A DNA stretch of 64,000 nucleotides from Bradyrhizobium sp. AZCC 2262 (GCF_036924535.1 NZ_JAZHRT010000001.1:1240001-1304000), one strand, 5' to 3'; counted from the stretch's first letter, positions 35,558-44,632 are shown. Made by a program: numbers and translations. Notes: generated by a model not told the origin, from the letters alone.

Positions 35558-36841
35558 ATGAGTTCATCAACATGTTTGCGTGCGCTGGGCTTCGGCGCGC
35601 TGATGCTTGCCACGCTGTCGTCCGCCCGCGCCGAAGGCACGTTCGATATTCCCGCCGGCGCGCATTTCAACAAGGACAAGCTTGCGAAGATCACCGAGTT
35701 CTTCCAGAACGAGGTGTCGACCGGGAAGATCGCCGGTGCGGACGTCCTGATCCAGCAGCACGGCAAGCCGGTCTATCACGAGACCTTCGGCGTGCAGGAC
35801 GTGGTGTCGAAGACTCCGATCACGGACAAGACCATCTTCCGCCTGTCCTCGCTGACCAAGGCGATCACCTCCGTCGTGGCGATGCAGTTGATCCAGGACG
35901 GCAAGATCAAGCTCGACGATCCCGTCTCGAAGTACATTCCCTCCTTCGCAAACATGAAGGTCGGTGAGGAGAAAAAGGCCGAGGACGGCACCAAGACGCT
36001 CGAACTGGTGCCGCTGACCCGGCCCATTACCATTCTCGACCTGATGCGTCATACCTCCGGCATCACCTACGGATTCTACGGCGACAGTCTGGTGCGCAAG
36101 GCCTACAAGGAGGCCAACCTCTACGCGGGCGAATTCGACCTTGCCGAATTCGCCGAGCGCATCGCCAAGCTGCCGCTGCACAACCAGCCGGGCGCGCTCT
36201 GGCAATACGGCCATTCCACCGACATCCTGGCGCGGATCATGGAGATCGTGTCCGGAAAATCACTGCTCGAGATCGAAAAAGAAAAGCTGCTCGATCCCAT
36301 GGGCATGACGGACACCAACTTCTTCGTCACCGAACCGGAGCGGCTGCAGCGGCTGGCCCAGCCGGTGCCGAACGACAGTGATTTCCGGGTCGGCCGCCTG
36401 TACAGGACCGAGGTTCGCCAGAAATGGGAATCTGCCAGCGGCGGCATGGTCTCGACCATGTCGGATTTTTCTAAATTTGCGCAGATGCTGGCCAATGGCG
36501 GTACGCTCGAGGGCAAGACCTATCTCAGTCCGAAGACGTTCGAACTGATGGCATCGGACCATGCCGGCAAGGACTCTGGCGTCGCGCGGGATCATTACTA
36601 TTTTCCCGGTGACGGTTTTGGCATGGGGCTTGGGCTCGCCGTGCGCACCGATCCTGGTAACGCCAAGCCGCCGCCGCCGGGATCGCTCGGCGAACTGAAA
36701 TGGGACGGCGCCGCCGGCTGCTACATGGTGATCGACCGCAAGCAGGATTTGTTCTTCGTGGTGCTGGAGCAGACGCCGACGGAACGCCAGCGCATCCAGC
36801 GGACGCTGAAGCAGATGGTCTATGAAGCATTGGAGAACTAA
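35558..36841 (+). CDS. Serine hydrolase, class C beta-lactamase family
   Basis: The 427-residue protein has a signal peptide (ending SSARAEG) and the beta-lactamase-like fold of EstB-type esterases. The active serine is in FRLSSLTKAITS (S-x-x-K), and the second motif is Tyr-Gly-His in WQYGHSTD rather than the usual YxN. It probably hydrolyses an ester, amide or cell-wall peptide in the periplasm. Start follows GGGGAGGGG. It overlaps the next gene, a paralogue, by 20 bases. Confidence 0.85.
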   Translation: MSSSTCLRALGFGALMLATLSSARAEGTFDIPAGAHFNKDKLAKITEFFQNEVSTGKIAGADVLIQQHGKPVYHETFGVQDVVSKTPITDKTIFRLSSLTKAITSVVAMQLIQDGKIKLDDPVSKYIPSFANMKVGEEKKAEDGTKTLELVPLTRPITILDLMRHTSGITYGFYGDSLVRKAYKEANLYAGEFDLAEFAERIAKLPLHNQPGALWQYGHSTDILARIMEIVSGKSLLEIEKEKLLDPMGMTDTNFFVTEPERLQRLAQPVPNDSDFRVGRLYRTEVRQKWESASGGMVSTMSDFSKFAQMLANGGTLEGKTYLSPKTFELMASDHAGKDSGVARDHYYFPGDGFGMGLGLAVRTDPGNAKPPPPGSLGELKWDGAAGCYMVIDRKQDLFFVVLEQTPTERQRIQRTLKQMVYEALEN

Positions 36842-38129
36842 CGGCGCCGCAGGGCGCTATCTTGTTGTAGTGGCGCTGGCCATTTTCCTGGCCGGGGGAT
36901 GGCTGCACGACGTACGAGCTGGGCTGAAAGCGCCGGACGCGCCGACTTTCTCGCGCGCGGCCCTTGACCGGTTCGGCGACTATGTTCGCAGCGAGGTCAC
37001 AGCCGGCAAGATTCCCGGCGCAGTCATGCTGATCCAGCAGCACGGCAGGCTGGTTGATCTCGAATGTTTCGGCGTGCGGGACCCGGGGACCGGTGCGCCG
37101 ATGACGCCGGATACCATTTTCCAGATCTATTCAATGTCGAAAGCTGTGACCTCGGTCGCGGCGATGATGCTGGTCGACGACGGCAAGCTGGCCCTCGATG
37201 ATCCCGTGTCGAAATACATCCACTCCTTTGCGGATGCAAAAGTCGGCGTCGATCTTTCCGATGAAGCCGGAAAATATCCGCTCAAGCTCGAGCCGCTGAA
37301 GCGTCCGATCACGATCAGGGATCTGCTGCGGCACACGTCGGGCATCACTTACGGCTTCTTCGGCGAAACCGTGGTGCAGAGACTCTATGCCGATCCCAAA
37401 CTGTACGCTGGCGATTTCGACAACGCCGAATTTGCCGACCGGATCGCGTCGTTGCCGCTCGCCGATCAGCCGGCAGTGCGCTGGAACTACAGCCATTCGA
37501 CTGATGTGCTCGGCCGTGTCGTCGAAGTGGCGTCGGGGCAGACGCTCTATCAGTTCGAGAAGCAGAGACTGTTCGATCCGCTCGGCATGTCCGAGACTGC
37601 ATACTATGTCCCAGATGAATCGAAGTGGGCGCGGATCGCCCAAGCCTATCCCGTCGATCGTTTTCGGGTGGCCGGAATCAGGGATCCGGCATTGCCGCGG
37701 CGCTGGGAATCCGGCGGCGCGGGTCTGGTCTCGACGGCCGAGGACTACGCCCGCTTCCTGCAAATGCTGCTGAACGGCGGCGAACTGGACGGCAAGCGGT
37801 ACCTCAAGCCCGAGACGGTCGCACTGATGACGTCGGATCAGATCGGGCCGGAAACCGGGATCATCCACGATCCCTTTTATTTCCCGGGCCCGAGCAGCGG
37901 CTTTGGCCTTGGCTTTGCCGTGCGCACCTCGCCGCCGCCGGGTACGACATGGCCGCTCGGCGAATACCGCTGGGACGGGGCGGGCGGCAGTTTCTATTTT
38001 GTCGATCCCCAGGACGACCTGCTCGTTGTCTTCATGGTGCAGGCCCCGACGCAGGGCGGGCGGATCCAACTGACGCTGAAGACGATGATGTTTGAGGCGC
38101 TCGGCAAGGGCCTGCGCACAAGGGATTGA
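36822..38129 (+). CDS. Serine hydrolase, class C beta-lactamase family (tandem paralogue)
   Basis: The 435-residue protein has an N-terminal hydrophobic anchor or signal peptide (YLVVVALAIFLAGGWLHDV) and motifs like its upstream neighbour: IYSMSKAVTSVAAMML (S-x-x-K) and WNYSHSTDVLGRVVE. Shared phrases (ISFxDxA-like KYIHSFADAKV; RHTSGITYGFFGE) show the two arose by tandem duplication. A third relative is at 53334-54602. Substrate unknown. Confidence 0.85.
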   Translation: MKHWRTNGAAGRYLVVVALAIFLAGGWLHDVRAGLKAPDAPTFSRAALDRFGDYVRSEVTAGKIPGAVMLIQQHGRLVDLECFGVRDPGTGAPMTPDTIFQIYSMSKAVTSVAAMMLVDDGKLALDDPVSKYIHSFADAKVGVDLSDEAGKYPLKLEPLKRPITIRDLLRHTSGITYGFFGETVVQRLYADPKLYAGDFDNAEFADRIASLPLADQPAVRWNYSHSTDVLGRVVEVASGQTLYQFEKQRLFDPLGMSETAYYVPDESKWARIAQAYPVDRFRVAGIRDPALPRRWESGGAGLVSTAEDYARFLQMLLNGGELDGKRYLKPETVALMTSDQIGPETGIIHDPFYFPGPSSGFGLGFAVRTSPPPGTTWPLGEYRWDGAGGSFYFVDPQDDLLVVFMVQAPTQGGRIQLTLKTMMFEALGKGLRTRD

Positions 38130-38138
38130 CCATCGCCA

Positions 38139-39620
38139 CTACGCCACGGCGTTGCGCGCGATCGTCTCGCGATAGAAGGCGGCGCTGAGCTTCGGCGTCC
38201 GACGCTGGCTTTCGAAGTCGACGTGGTAGAGGCCGAAGCGCTCCGCATATCCATCCGACCATTCGAAATTGTCCATCAGGCTCCACAGGAAATATCCGTG
38301 CACGGGCACGCCCTCTGATGTCGCGCGCTGCAACTGCGTCAGATAGTTGCGCAAGTACATGATGCGATCGACGTCGTAGATGGTGCCGTCCGCGGCCGGC
38401 TGGTCGCTCCCCGACGTTCCGTTCTCGGTGATGTAGATCGACTTCACGTTCCACAGTTTTGCAACGTGGCGCGGCACCCAGTACATTGTCTCGGGGCCGG
38501 GCCTGAGCCAGGTCGCTTTCATGTGCGGGAATGATTTGGGAAATGGCGCCAGGGTGAAGCCGCGTTCGTTGTCGGCGGCAACGACGTAATGATCAGGCAT
38601 GTAGACATTCAGCCCGACAAAATCGATCGGGGAGGAGATGATGCGCAGGTCTTCGGCGGTGTATTTCGGACCCTCTTTGCCGGTCTGCGCGAGATATGCA
38701 TCGGTGTATTTTCCCTCGAGCATTACGGTCAGATAGCCGGCATTGAGCTCGCGCGTCGCCATCTCGGCTGCCCGGATGTTGGCGGGCGTTTCGATGGCCG
38801 GGATGCAGCTCACGGCATTCTCCGCCGGGCCGACCCTGATTCCGGCCTGTCCATTGGCCCGGATCGCCTGAACCGCGAGACCGTGCGCCAGCGCGACATT
38901 GTGCCGGACCTGCTTCACATCAGATGGGGATAGTTTGAGCCCCGGCGCATCAGCGCCAAACTCGTGGCCGAGATGGACGAGCCTGGAGCATTCGTTGATG
39001 GTGAAGAAGTGCTTCACGCGGTCGCTCAGGCGCCCCGTGACATAAGCCGCGTAATCCGCAAACGCCTTTGACGTATCGCGCGAGGTCCAGCCGCCGAAGC
39101 GATCCTGCAGCGCTTGCGGCAGGTCCCAATGATAAAGCGTCGCGAACGGCTGGATGCCGTTCGCCAACAACTCGTCGACAAGGCGATTGTAGAAATCGAG
39201 GCCCTTTGGATTTGGCGGGCCGGCCCCTTCCGGGAAGACGCGAGGCCATGCGATCGAGAATCGATAGGCCTTTGTACCCAGCGCCTTCATTAGCTGGATG
39301 TCTTCCTTGTGGAGGCGATAGTGGTCGGTCGCGGTGTCGCCGTTGCTGTTGTCGGAGATGGTCCCGGGCGTGTGAGAAAAACGGTCCCAGATCGATGGGC
39401 CGCGGCCGTCTTCGTTCACGGCTCCCTCGATCTGATAGGCCGAGGTCGCCGTGCCCCACAGAAAACCGTTCGGAAAGCTGGAAGAGGTTGTTCGATTTCG
39501 TGCTCCGCTGTCCGCGTCCGATTGGGCCCGTCCGGACCCGGCCGGCAGCATCGACATGCCAAGCGCCGACCAGCCCGCAATTCTGCCAAATTGCCGCCGG
39601 GAAAATCTCTTGAATGGCAT
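38139..39620 (-). CDS. GH1 family beta-glucosidase, Tat-exported
   Basis: The 493-residue enzyme carries a Tat signal (FKRFSRRQFGRIAG, with RR at about residues 8-9), then the GH1 barrel: FLWGTATSAYQIEGAVNEDGRG, the acid/base region FFTINECSR and the nucleophile motif YITENG. The acid/base motif is normally TxNEP; here Cys follows the Glu. The export signal means it acts in the periplasm, unlike most bacterial GH1 enzymes. ATG at 39620 was chosen because the Tat motif follows at once. Confidence 0.9.
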   Translation of the reverse strand: MPFKRFSRRQFGRIAGWSALGMSMLPAGSGRAQSDADSGARNRTTSSSFPNGFLWGTATSAYQIEGAVNEDGRGPSIWDRFSHTPGTISDNSNGDTATDHYRLHKEDIQLMKALGTKAYRFSIAWPRVFPEGAGPPNPKGLDFYNRLVDELLANGIQPFATLYHWDLPQALQDRFGGWTSRDTSKAFADYAAYVTGRLSDRVKHFFTINECSRLVHLGHEFGADAPGLKLSPSDVKQVRHNVALAHGLAVQAIRANGQAGIRVGPAENAVSCIPAIETPANIRAAEMATRELNAGYLTVMLEGKYTDAYLAQTGKEGPKYTAEDLRIISSPIDFVGLNVYMPDHYVVAADNERGFTLAPFPKSFPHMKATWLRPGPETMYWVPRHVAKLWNVKSIYITENGTSGSDQPAADGTIYDVDRIMYLRNYLTQLQRATSEGVPVHGYFLWSLMDNFEWSDGYAERFGLYHVDFESQRRTPKLSAAFYRETIARNAVA

Positions 39621-39807
39621 CGTTTCACTCGCCGTGCCGGGATCAATCAATCTTGAGCAAAACAAGGCTCACGCTTGATGCTTCGTGTTTGCAGCAGGCC
39701 TAATATCGCCGCTTCGGTGTCCCGGTGCAATTGCGCGCGTGGCCACGTCGGTCGGTGGGTCGACAGGGCTGTCGCGCACCGCTAAATAGGCGAATATATT
39801 CATCGAT

Positions 39808-41436
39808 TTGGGGAGCAGGACGATCGGCTTTCGCACGCCGCTGGCGCTTTTCTTGATATCGCTGGGCATCGTTGCCGCGGTGTGGTGGTGGCTCGCCACG
39901 CCGGTGGCGCTGACGCGCGCGCCGATCGATGACGCCGCGAAGCTGGAGTGCGTCTCCTATGCGCCGTTCAGGGGCGATCAGACGCCCCATGATCCGACGC
40001 TGATCGTCAGTCCGGAACAGATCGCGCAGGATTTGGGCGAACTTGCCAAGGTCTCCAAATGCGTCCGCACCTATTCCATCGACAACGGGCTCGACAAGGT
40101 GCCCGAGCTCGCGTCCAGGGTCGGATTGAAGGTGCTGCTCGGCGTCTGGATCGGACGCGATCGTTCGAAGAACGCGCTCCTGATCAACCACGCGGTCTCG
40201 CTGGTGAAGGATCATCCCGGCGTGGTGTCTGCGATTATCGTCGGCAGCGAAGTGCTGCTGCGCGGCGATATGACCGTCGGCGATCTTCGGGACACCATCC
40301 GCTCGGTCAAGCCGCGGGTGGACGTGCCGGTGACCTACGCCGATGTCTGGGAATTCTGGCTGCGCTACCGCGAAGTGGGCGAGGATGTCGATTTCGTCAC
40401 CGCCCATTTCCTGCCCTATTGGGAGGACGTTCCGCCGCGCGCCGAAGATGCGGCCGCCCATGTGGACGGCATCCGCAAGCAGGTGGTGGCAGCCTTTCCC
40501 GGCAAGGAGATCCTGATCGGCGAGACCGGCTGGCCGAGCCATGGGCGGATGCGCGACGGCGCGCTGGCTTCCCGCGTCAATCAGGCGCGTTTCATTTCCC
40601 AGATTCTCGAGCGGGCGCGACAGGACCATTTTCGCGTCAATTTTTTCGAGGCCTATGACGAGCCGTGGAAGCGCCGCTGGGAAGGAACGGTGGGCGGCTA
40701 TTGGGGGCTCTTCGACGGGATCGAACGCAAGCTGAAATATCCAGCCGGGGTGGCCATCAGCAACTATCCGTTCTGGAAGCTGCAGATGGCATGCGGGATG
40801 TTGCTCAGCATCGGCATCTTCGCCGTAGCCTTGGTCACGCTGAAGCGCCGGCCGTCGTCGCCGCCATTGGCATCGTGGATCGCGGTCGCCGTGTCCGCGA
40901 CCGTGAGCGGAATCCTGCTGGGCGTGAGCGCCGACAAGATGCTCCACGAAAGCTATGGGGTCGGCGGTTGGCTGGTTCAGGGCTTGCTGCTGGCCGCGGC
41001 CATCGCCGCACCGCTATTGTCCACCTATGCCCTGATGTCGGGGCGCGGGCTTCCGTCGTTTCTCGAAGTGCTGGGGCCGCCCAAGGGCCTGACCCCATTC
41101 TTCATGGCCAACATGCTGGGCATCACGCTGATCGTGACGACGGTCGTTGCCGTGCAAACCGCGCTCAGCCTGATATTCGACGCGCGCTGGCGCGATTTCC
41201 CGTTCGCCGCCCTGACCATGGCCGTGGTGCCGTTCTGGACACTGGCATTCTCCAACGGTTCGAAATCCGGCGAGCGGCCGCTCTCGGAAGGCGTGTTCGC
41301 CGGGCTGTTCGCCATGGCGGCGGTCTATGTCGTCTTCAACGAAGGGTTCGAGAACTGGCAGGCGATGTGGACCGGCGCGATCTATTTGCTGCTCGGCAGT
41401 GCGCTGTGGCGGGCGCGCACTGCTGCCATTGCCTGA
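39808..41436 (+). CDS. GH17-like membrane protein, probable beta-(1,6)/(1,3)-glucan synthesis (NdvC-like)
   Basis: About 542 residues: an N-terminal membrane anchor, a GH17-like domain (about 45-310; VSYAPFRGD, IIVGSEVLLRGDM with an NE-equivalent, ILIGETGWPSHG with the nucleophile Glu, NFFEAYDEPWKRRWE), then about six membrane segments. The arrangement resembles the NdvC-type proteins of Bradyrhizobium that form beta-1,6 links in cyclic glucans. No ATG or GTG start exists near the anchor; the frame opens with TTG at 39808, yet the GGGGAGCAGGA ribosome-like site lies after it, so the real start is uncertain. Confidence 0.75.
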   Translation: MGSRTIGFRTPLALFLISLGIVAAVWWWLATPVALTRAPIDDAAKLECVSYAPFRGDQTPHDPTLIVSPEQIAQDLGELAKVSKCVRTYSIDNGLDKVPELASRVGLKVLLGVWIGRDRSKNALLINHAVSLVKDHPGVVSAIIVGSEVLLRGDMTVGDLRDTIRSVKPRVDVPVTYADVWEFWLRYREVGEDVDFVTAHFLPYWEDVPPRAEDAAAHVDGIRKQVVAAFPGKEILIGETGWPSHGRMRDGALASRVNQARFISQILERARQDHFRVNFFEAYDEPWKRRWEGTVGGYWGLFDGIERKLKYPAGVAISNYPFWKLQMACGMLLSIGIFAVALVTLKRRPSSPPLASWIAVAVSATVSGILLGVSADKMLHESYGVGGWLVQGLLLAAAIAAPLLSTYALMSGRGLPSFLEVLGPPKGLTPFFMANMLGITLIVTTVVAVQTALSLIFDARWRDFPFAALTMAVVPFWTLAFSNGSKSGERPLSEGVFAGLFAMAAVYVVFNEGFENWQAMWTGAIYLLLGSALWRARTAAIA

Positions 41437-41460
41437 GCTCGGATCAGCTCGCCTGATAGC

Positions 41461-42528
41461 TCACGCCCCGCGTACGATCTCGCGCACGATGCCGACCGTC
41501 TCCTCGATCATCGCAGCGCTGACGTCGAGATGCGTGCAGGCGCGAATGCGGCCGTCCATCATCGCGAGCAGGACGCCGCGCTTGCGCAAGGCCTCGACCA
41601 TTTTGGTGCCGGCGACGCCGGCGCCGTCAGGCTTGAAGAACACCAGATTGGTCTCGGGCTGCTGCACCTCGATGCCATTGATTTGCGACAGTCCCCGCGC
41701 CAGCGCCCGCGCATTGGCGTGATCGTCGGCGAGGCCGTCGACGTGATGGTCGAGCGCGTAGACGCAGGCCGCGGCGCAAATACCGGCCTGCCGCATCGAC
41801 CCGCCGAGGCGCTGCTTCCAGCGCCAGACGTCGTCGATGAAGGCGCGCGAACCCGCAATCACACCGCCGATCGGCGCGCCGAGGCCTTTTGAGAAATCGA
41901 TCCAGGCTGAATCCCAGCCCGCGGCCATGTTCTTCGCCGATATCCCCGTGGCGACGCAGGCGTTCAGCAGCCGCGCGCCGTCCATATGGGTGATGAGCCC
42001 GTTCGCCTTGGCGATGGCTACCACTTCATCCAGCGCCGCTTTCTTCCAGATCGTGCCGCCACCGATATTGGCGGTCTGCTCGACGCTGACGACGGTCTGC
42101 GGCGGCTGGTAGCGTGAGCGCGGGTGCAACGCGGCACGGAATGTTTCGGGCGCGAATTGCCCGTCGTCGCCCGGCAGCGGCGTGATCTGGAATCCGCCGA
42201 GCGCGGCATGCGCGCCGCCTTCACGGGCGATGATGTGCGCGCTGACATGGGCCAGAATTTCATCGCCCGGCCGGCAATGGGCCAGCGTCGCCGCGACGTT
42301 GCACATGGTGCCCGAGGGCATGAACACGGCCGCTTCCTTGCCGAGCAGGTCAGCCACGCGCTCACACAACAGATTCACCGTCGGGTCGTCGCCGATCTGT
42401 TCGTCGCCAACCTCGGCGCGCGCCATCGCCTCGCGCATCGCCGGCGTCGGCCGCGTCTGCGTGTCCGACAGCAGGTTGATGCGGATGGGATCGGCCTTGG
42501 GATCGCGCGGGGCAGGGGTGTAGTGCAT
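41461..42528 (-). CDS. Low-specificity L-threonine aldolase
   Basis: The 355-residue PLP enzyme of the threonine aldolase family cleaves threonine to glycine and acetaldehyde. It shows LLSDTQTRPTPAMREAMARAEVGDEQIGDDPTV, FMPSGTMCNVAATLAHC, the PLP lysine in DFSKGLGAPIGG and ICAAACVYALDHHVDGLADDH. The stereo-preference cannot be told. It stands alone, with a 24-base gap to the GH17-like gene. Confidence 0.9.
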   Translation of the reverse strand: MHYTPAPRDPKADPIRINLLSDTQTRPTPAMREAMARAEVGDEQIGDDPTVNLLCERVADLLGKEAAVFMPSGTMCNVAATLAHCRPGDEILAHVSAHIIAREGGAHAALGGFQITPLPGDDGQFAPETFRAALHPRSRYQPPQTVVSVEQTANIGGGTIWKKAALDEVVAIAKANGLITHMDGARLLNACVATGISAKNMAAGWDSAWIDFSKGLGAPIGGVIAGSRAFIDDVWRWKQRLGGSMRQAGICAAACVYALDHHVDGLADDHANARALARGLSQINGIEVQQPETNLVFFKPDGAGVAGTKMVEALRKRGVLLAMMDGRIRACTHLDVSAAMIEETVGIVREIVRGA

Positions 42529-42606
42529 GGGGGAGTTCTTTCTCGCTCGTTTTTGTTATGGCCGGGCAAAAGCACGCGTCCGACCTGTCGCGTCAAGGGT
42601 GGGCCT

Positions 42607-42659
42607 CAAGTGTGTATTTATACACTTGAAATCACGTATCGACGTGTGTATAAATACTC
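42607..42659 (+). promoter_or_regulatory. hicAB promoter with two operator copies; predicted leaderless start
   Basis: TTGAAA (42626-42631), a 17-base spacer and TATAAA (42649-42654) form a near-consensus promoter; the ATG follows 5 bases later at 42660 with no ribosome site. The perfect palindrome GTGTATTTATACAC (42612-42625) abuts the -35, and GTGTATAAATAC (42646-42657), its reverse copy with 12 of 14 matches, covers the -10. This fits autorepression by HicB. Confidence 0.75.
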
Positions 42660-42848
42660 ATGAATTCCAAGGACATAGTCTCCGCGTTGAAGGCCGACGG
42701 CTGGGTCCAGGTCGCCCAAAAAGGAAGTCATGTCCAGTTCAAGCATCCGACCAAGCCGGGGAGGGTAACGGTGCCTCACCCGCGAAGAGATATCCCGACC
42801 GGAACGTTCAGAAGCATCGAAAAGCAAGCCGGTCTGAAGCTTAAGTAG
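42660..42848 (+). CDS. hicA: HicA-type mRNA interferase toxin
   Basis: The 62-residue protein is a dsRNA-binding-fold HicA: MNSKDIVSALKADGWVQVAQKGSHVQFKHP, where the histidine after GS is the catalytic residue, followed by VTVPHPRRDIPTGTFRSIEKQAGL. It cleaves mRNA and is neutralised by HicB, 57 bases downstream. The upstream promoter leaves no leader, so translation must start at a 5'-terminal AUG. Confidence 0.95.
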   Translation: MNSKDIVSALKADGWVQVAQKGSHVQFKHPTKPGRVTVPHPRRDIPTGTFRSIEKQAGLKLK

Positions 42849-42905
42849 ACGAACAGGAAATGGGGCCAGCGGCCCGCCCTGCCAGCAGCAGAGGATGAGT
42901 AGAAA

Positions 42906-43301
42906 ATGCGACAGTACATCGCCTTGATCCATAAAGAGTCCGGCAGCGACTACGGCGTATCGTTTCCGGACCTTCCCGGCGTGATCAGCGCCGGCAAGAC
43001 TCTCGATGAAGCCCGCGACATGGGCGCAGAGGCTCTCGCGCTGCATCTTGAAGGTTTGGCAGCCGATGGTGAAGCCGCGCCAGAACCAAGCTCTCTCGAA
43101 GAGATCATGAAGGATGCGCAAAACAAGGACGGCGTCGCCGTCCTCATCGCGGCACCTGCCGCGGAAGTGAAGAGCGTCCGGATCAACGTGACGATGCCGG
43201 CCGACGTGCTTGATCAAATCGATCGTTACGCCGAGCGGGAAGGGTTCACACGCTCCGGCTTTCTCGCCCAGGCGGCGAAGAAGGCAATGGCTACCAGCTA
43301 G
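42906..43301 (+). CDS. hicB: HicB antitoxin
   Basis: The 131-residue protein has the degenerate RNase H-like HicB domain (YGVSFPDLPGVISAGKTLDEARDMGAEALALHLEGL) and a C-terminal ribbon-helix-helix (VRINVTMPADVLDQIDRYAEREGFTRSGFLAQAA) for DNA binding. It masks HicA and probably represses at the palindromes upstream. It has its own GAGGA ribosome site, unlike hicA. Confidence 0.95.
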   Translation: MRQYIALIHKESGSDYGVSFPDLPGVISAGKTLDEARDMGAEALALHLEGLAADGEAAPEPSSLEEIMKDAQNKDGVAVLIAAPAAEVKSVRINVTMPADVLDQIDRYAEREGFTRSGFLAQAAKKAMATS

Positions 43302-43324
43302 CGCGTGGACGTTTCCGAGCGCGA

Positions 43325-43624
43325 TCAAGCCGCCTCGGTCTTGTCGATGGGTTCTGCAACGAGCTTAAGTCCGAAAGAGCTGATTACTTTTCTGATTGTA
43401 TCGAATTCGGGCTTTGTCGTGCCGCTCAACGATTTGTAGAGACTTTCTCGAGAAAGACCCGTCTCCTTTGCGACCTGGGTCATGCCTTTGGCGCGCGCGA
43501 TCGTATCAAGCGCATCGCAGATGAACTCGGCATCGTCGGTCGCCAGTGCTTCCGAAAGGTAGTCGGCCATCGCCTGTGGGCTCTTGAGATAATTTGCGGC
43601 ATCGAATTTTGAGGTTTTAATCAT
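43325..43624 (-). CDS. Antitoxin with helix-turn-helix (HigA/XRE-like addiction module antidote)
   Basis: The 99-residue protein belongs to the addiction-module antidote family: YLKSPQAMADYLSEALATDDAEFICDALDTIARAKGMTQVAKETGLSRESLYKSLSG, the last part being the helix-turn-helix. It pairs with the upstream toxin gene. The ATG at 43624 follows AAGGGAATG; a GTG at 43639 overlapping the toxin stop is an alternative. It converges on hicB with 23 bases between. Confidence 0.92.
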   Translation of the reverse strand: MIKTSKFDAANYLKSPQAMADYLSEALATDDAEFICDALDTIARAKGMTQVAKETGLSRESLYKSLSGTTKPEFDTIRKVISSFGLKLVAEPIDKTEAA

Positions 43625-43635
43625 CTCATTCCCTT

Positions 43636-43926
43636 TCACAATTCAGCAGCCATTTTCTTCGCTCGCCTGACGTCTTTCTCTTGAGTCGACTTGTCTCCAC
43701 CGCACAGCATGACGATGATCGTCTTGTTCGTTTGCTTGTAATAAACGCGGTAGCCCGGACCGTGATGGACGCGCATTTCGCTTACGCCTTCGCCGACGGG
43801 TTTGGCATCGCCGGCATTGCCAAAGCGTAGCCGCGCTACGCGTGAAGCGATCTTGGTTCTGGCTCTTTCATCTGCGAGATCCGAAAGCCATCGGTCGAAC
43901 TCATCGGTCGTCAGCACCTCGAACAT
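43636..43926 (-). CDS. RelE/ParE-type (HigB-like) toxin
   Basis: The 96-residue protein matches the Gp49/HigB-like branch of RelE/ParE toxins: EFDRWLSDLADERARTKIASRVARLRFGNAGDAKPVGEGVSEMRVHHGPGYRVYYKQ, then MLCGGDKSTQEKDVRRAKKMA with the conserved GGDK. It acts presumably on ribosome-bound mRNA. It is the first gene of a toxin-antitoxin pair. There is no Shine-Dalgarno before the ATG: an operator-like palindrome starts 1 base away. Confidence 0.92.
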   Translation of the reverse strand: MFEVLTTDEFDRWLSDLADERARTKIASRVARLRFGNAGDAKPVGEGVSEMRVHHGPGYRVYYKQTNKTIIVMLCGGDKSTQEKDVRRAKKMAAEL

Positions 43927-43927
43927 G

Positions 43928-43960
43928 CTGTATCTTATAGGATACAGTTGGTTGAGTCAA
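43928..43960 (-). promoter_or_regulatory. Promoter and operator of the RelE/ParE-type module; predicted leaderless start
   Basis: On the reverse strand TTGACT (43960-43955), 17 bases and TAAGAT (43937-43932) precede the ATG by 5 bases. TATAAG at spacing 15 is another -10 option. The palindrome CTGTATC-N6-GATACAG (43928-43947) covers the -10 and ends 1 base before the start codon, suiting repression by the antitoxin. Confidence 0.7.
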
Positions 43961-43962
43961 AC

Positions 43963-43991
43963 AAAAAGGCCCCGGCAAAACCGGGGCCTTT
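43963..43991 (-). terminator. Rho-independent terminator of rpsD
   Basis: On the reverse strand GGCCCCGG, loop TTTTG, CCGGGGCC and a run of five T form a strong terminator 23 bases after the rpsD stop. A shorter T run on the other strand would also allow it to work as an insulator for the toxin promoter. Confidence 0.9.
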
Positions 43992-44014
43992 GATATCTCG
44001 GAACTGAAATCCGA

Positions 44015-44632
44015 TCAGCGCGAATAGAATTCGACGATCAGATGCGGCTCCATCTGCACCGCGAACGGCACGTCCGACAGCGCGGGGATGCGGGTGAACT
44101 TCGCGGTCATCTTGCCGTGATCGGCTTCGATGAAGTCGGGCACGTCGCGCTCGCCGAGCTGGCTTGCTTCCAGAACGGGAGTGAGCTGCTTGGACGATTC
44201 CTTGATCTCGACGAGGTCGCCGGGCTTGAGCTTGTAGCTCGAAATGTTGACGCGGCGGCCGTTCACCTTGATGTGGCCGTGGTTGATGAACTGGCGGGCG
44301 GCGAACATCGTCGCCACGAACTTGGCGCGATAGACAACCGTGTCGAGACGGCGCTCCAGCAGGCCGATCAGGTTTTCACCGGTGTCGCCCTTCATCCGGC
44401 CAGCCTCGACATAGATGCCGTGGAACTGACGTTCGGAAATGTTGGCGTAATAGCCCTTCAGCTTCTGCTTGGCGCGGAGCTGCACGCCGAAGTCGGACAG
44501 CTTGCCCTTGCGGCGCTGGCCGTGCTGGCCGGGGCCATACTCACGGCGGTTCACGGGGCTCTTGGGGCGGCCCCAGATATTCTGGCCCATACGGCGATCG
44601 ATCTTGTATTTCGCCTCACTGCGCTTTGTCAT
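44015..44632 (-). CDS. rpsD: 30S ribosomal protein S4
   Basis: The 205-residue S4 protein nucleates assembly of the small subunit by binding 16S rRNA. It shows [20 protein letters not shown], the zinc-less N-terminal form of alphaproteobacteria, [43 protein letters not shown] (S4 RNA-binding domain) and the end [17 protein letters not shown] precedes the ATG. It stands as a single gene outside the ribosomal protein operons. Confidence 0.98.
   Translation of the reverse strand: MTKRSEAKYKIDRRMGQNIWGRPKSPVNRREYGPGQHGQRRKGKLSDFGVQLRAKQKLKGYYANISERQFHGIYVEAGRMKGDTGENLIGLLERRLDTVVYRAKFVATMFAARQFINHGHIKVNGRRVNISSYKLKPGDLVEIKESSKQLTPVLEASQLGERDVPDFIEADHGKMTAKFTRIPALSDVPFAVQMEPHLIVEFYSR

Noticed and set aside
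42863-42875. Hairpin GGGCC-AGC-GGCCC between hicA and hicB as an attenuator
   Set aside because: The stem is only 5 bp with a 3-base loop and no T run, too weak to claim function.
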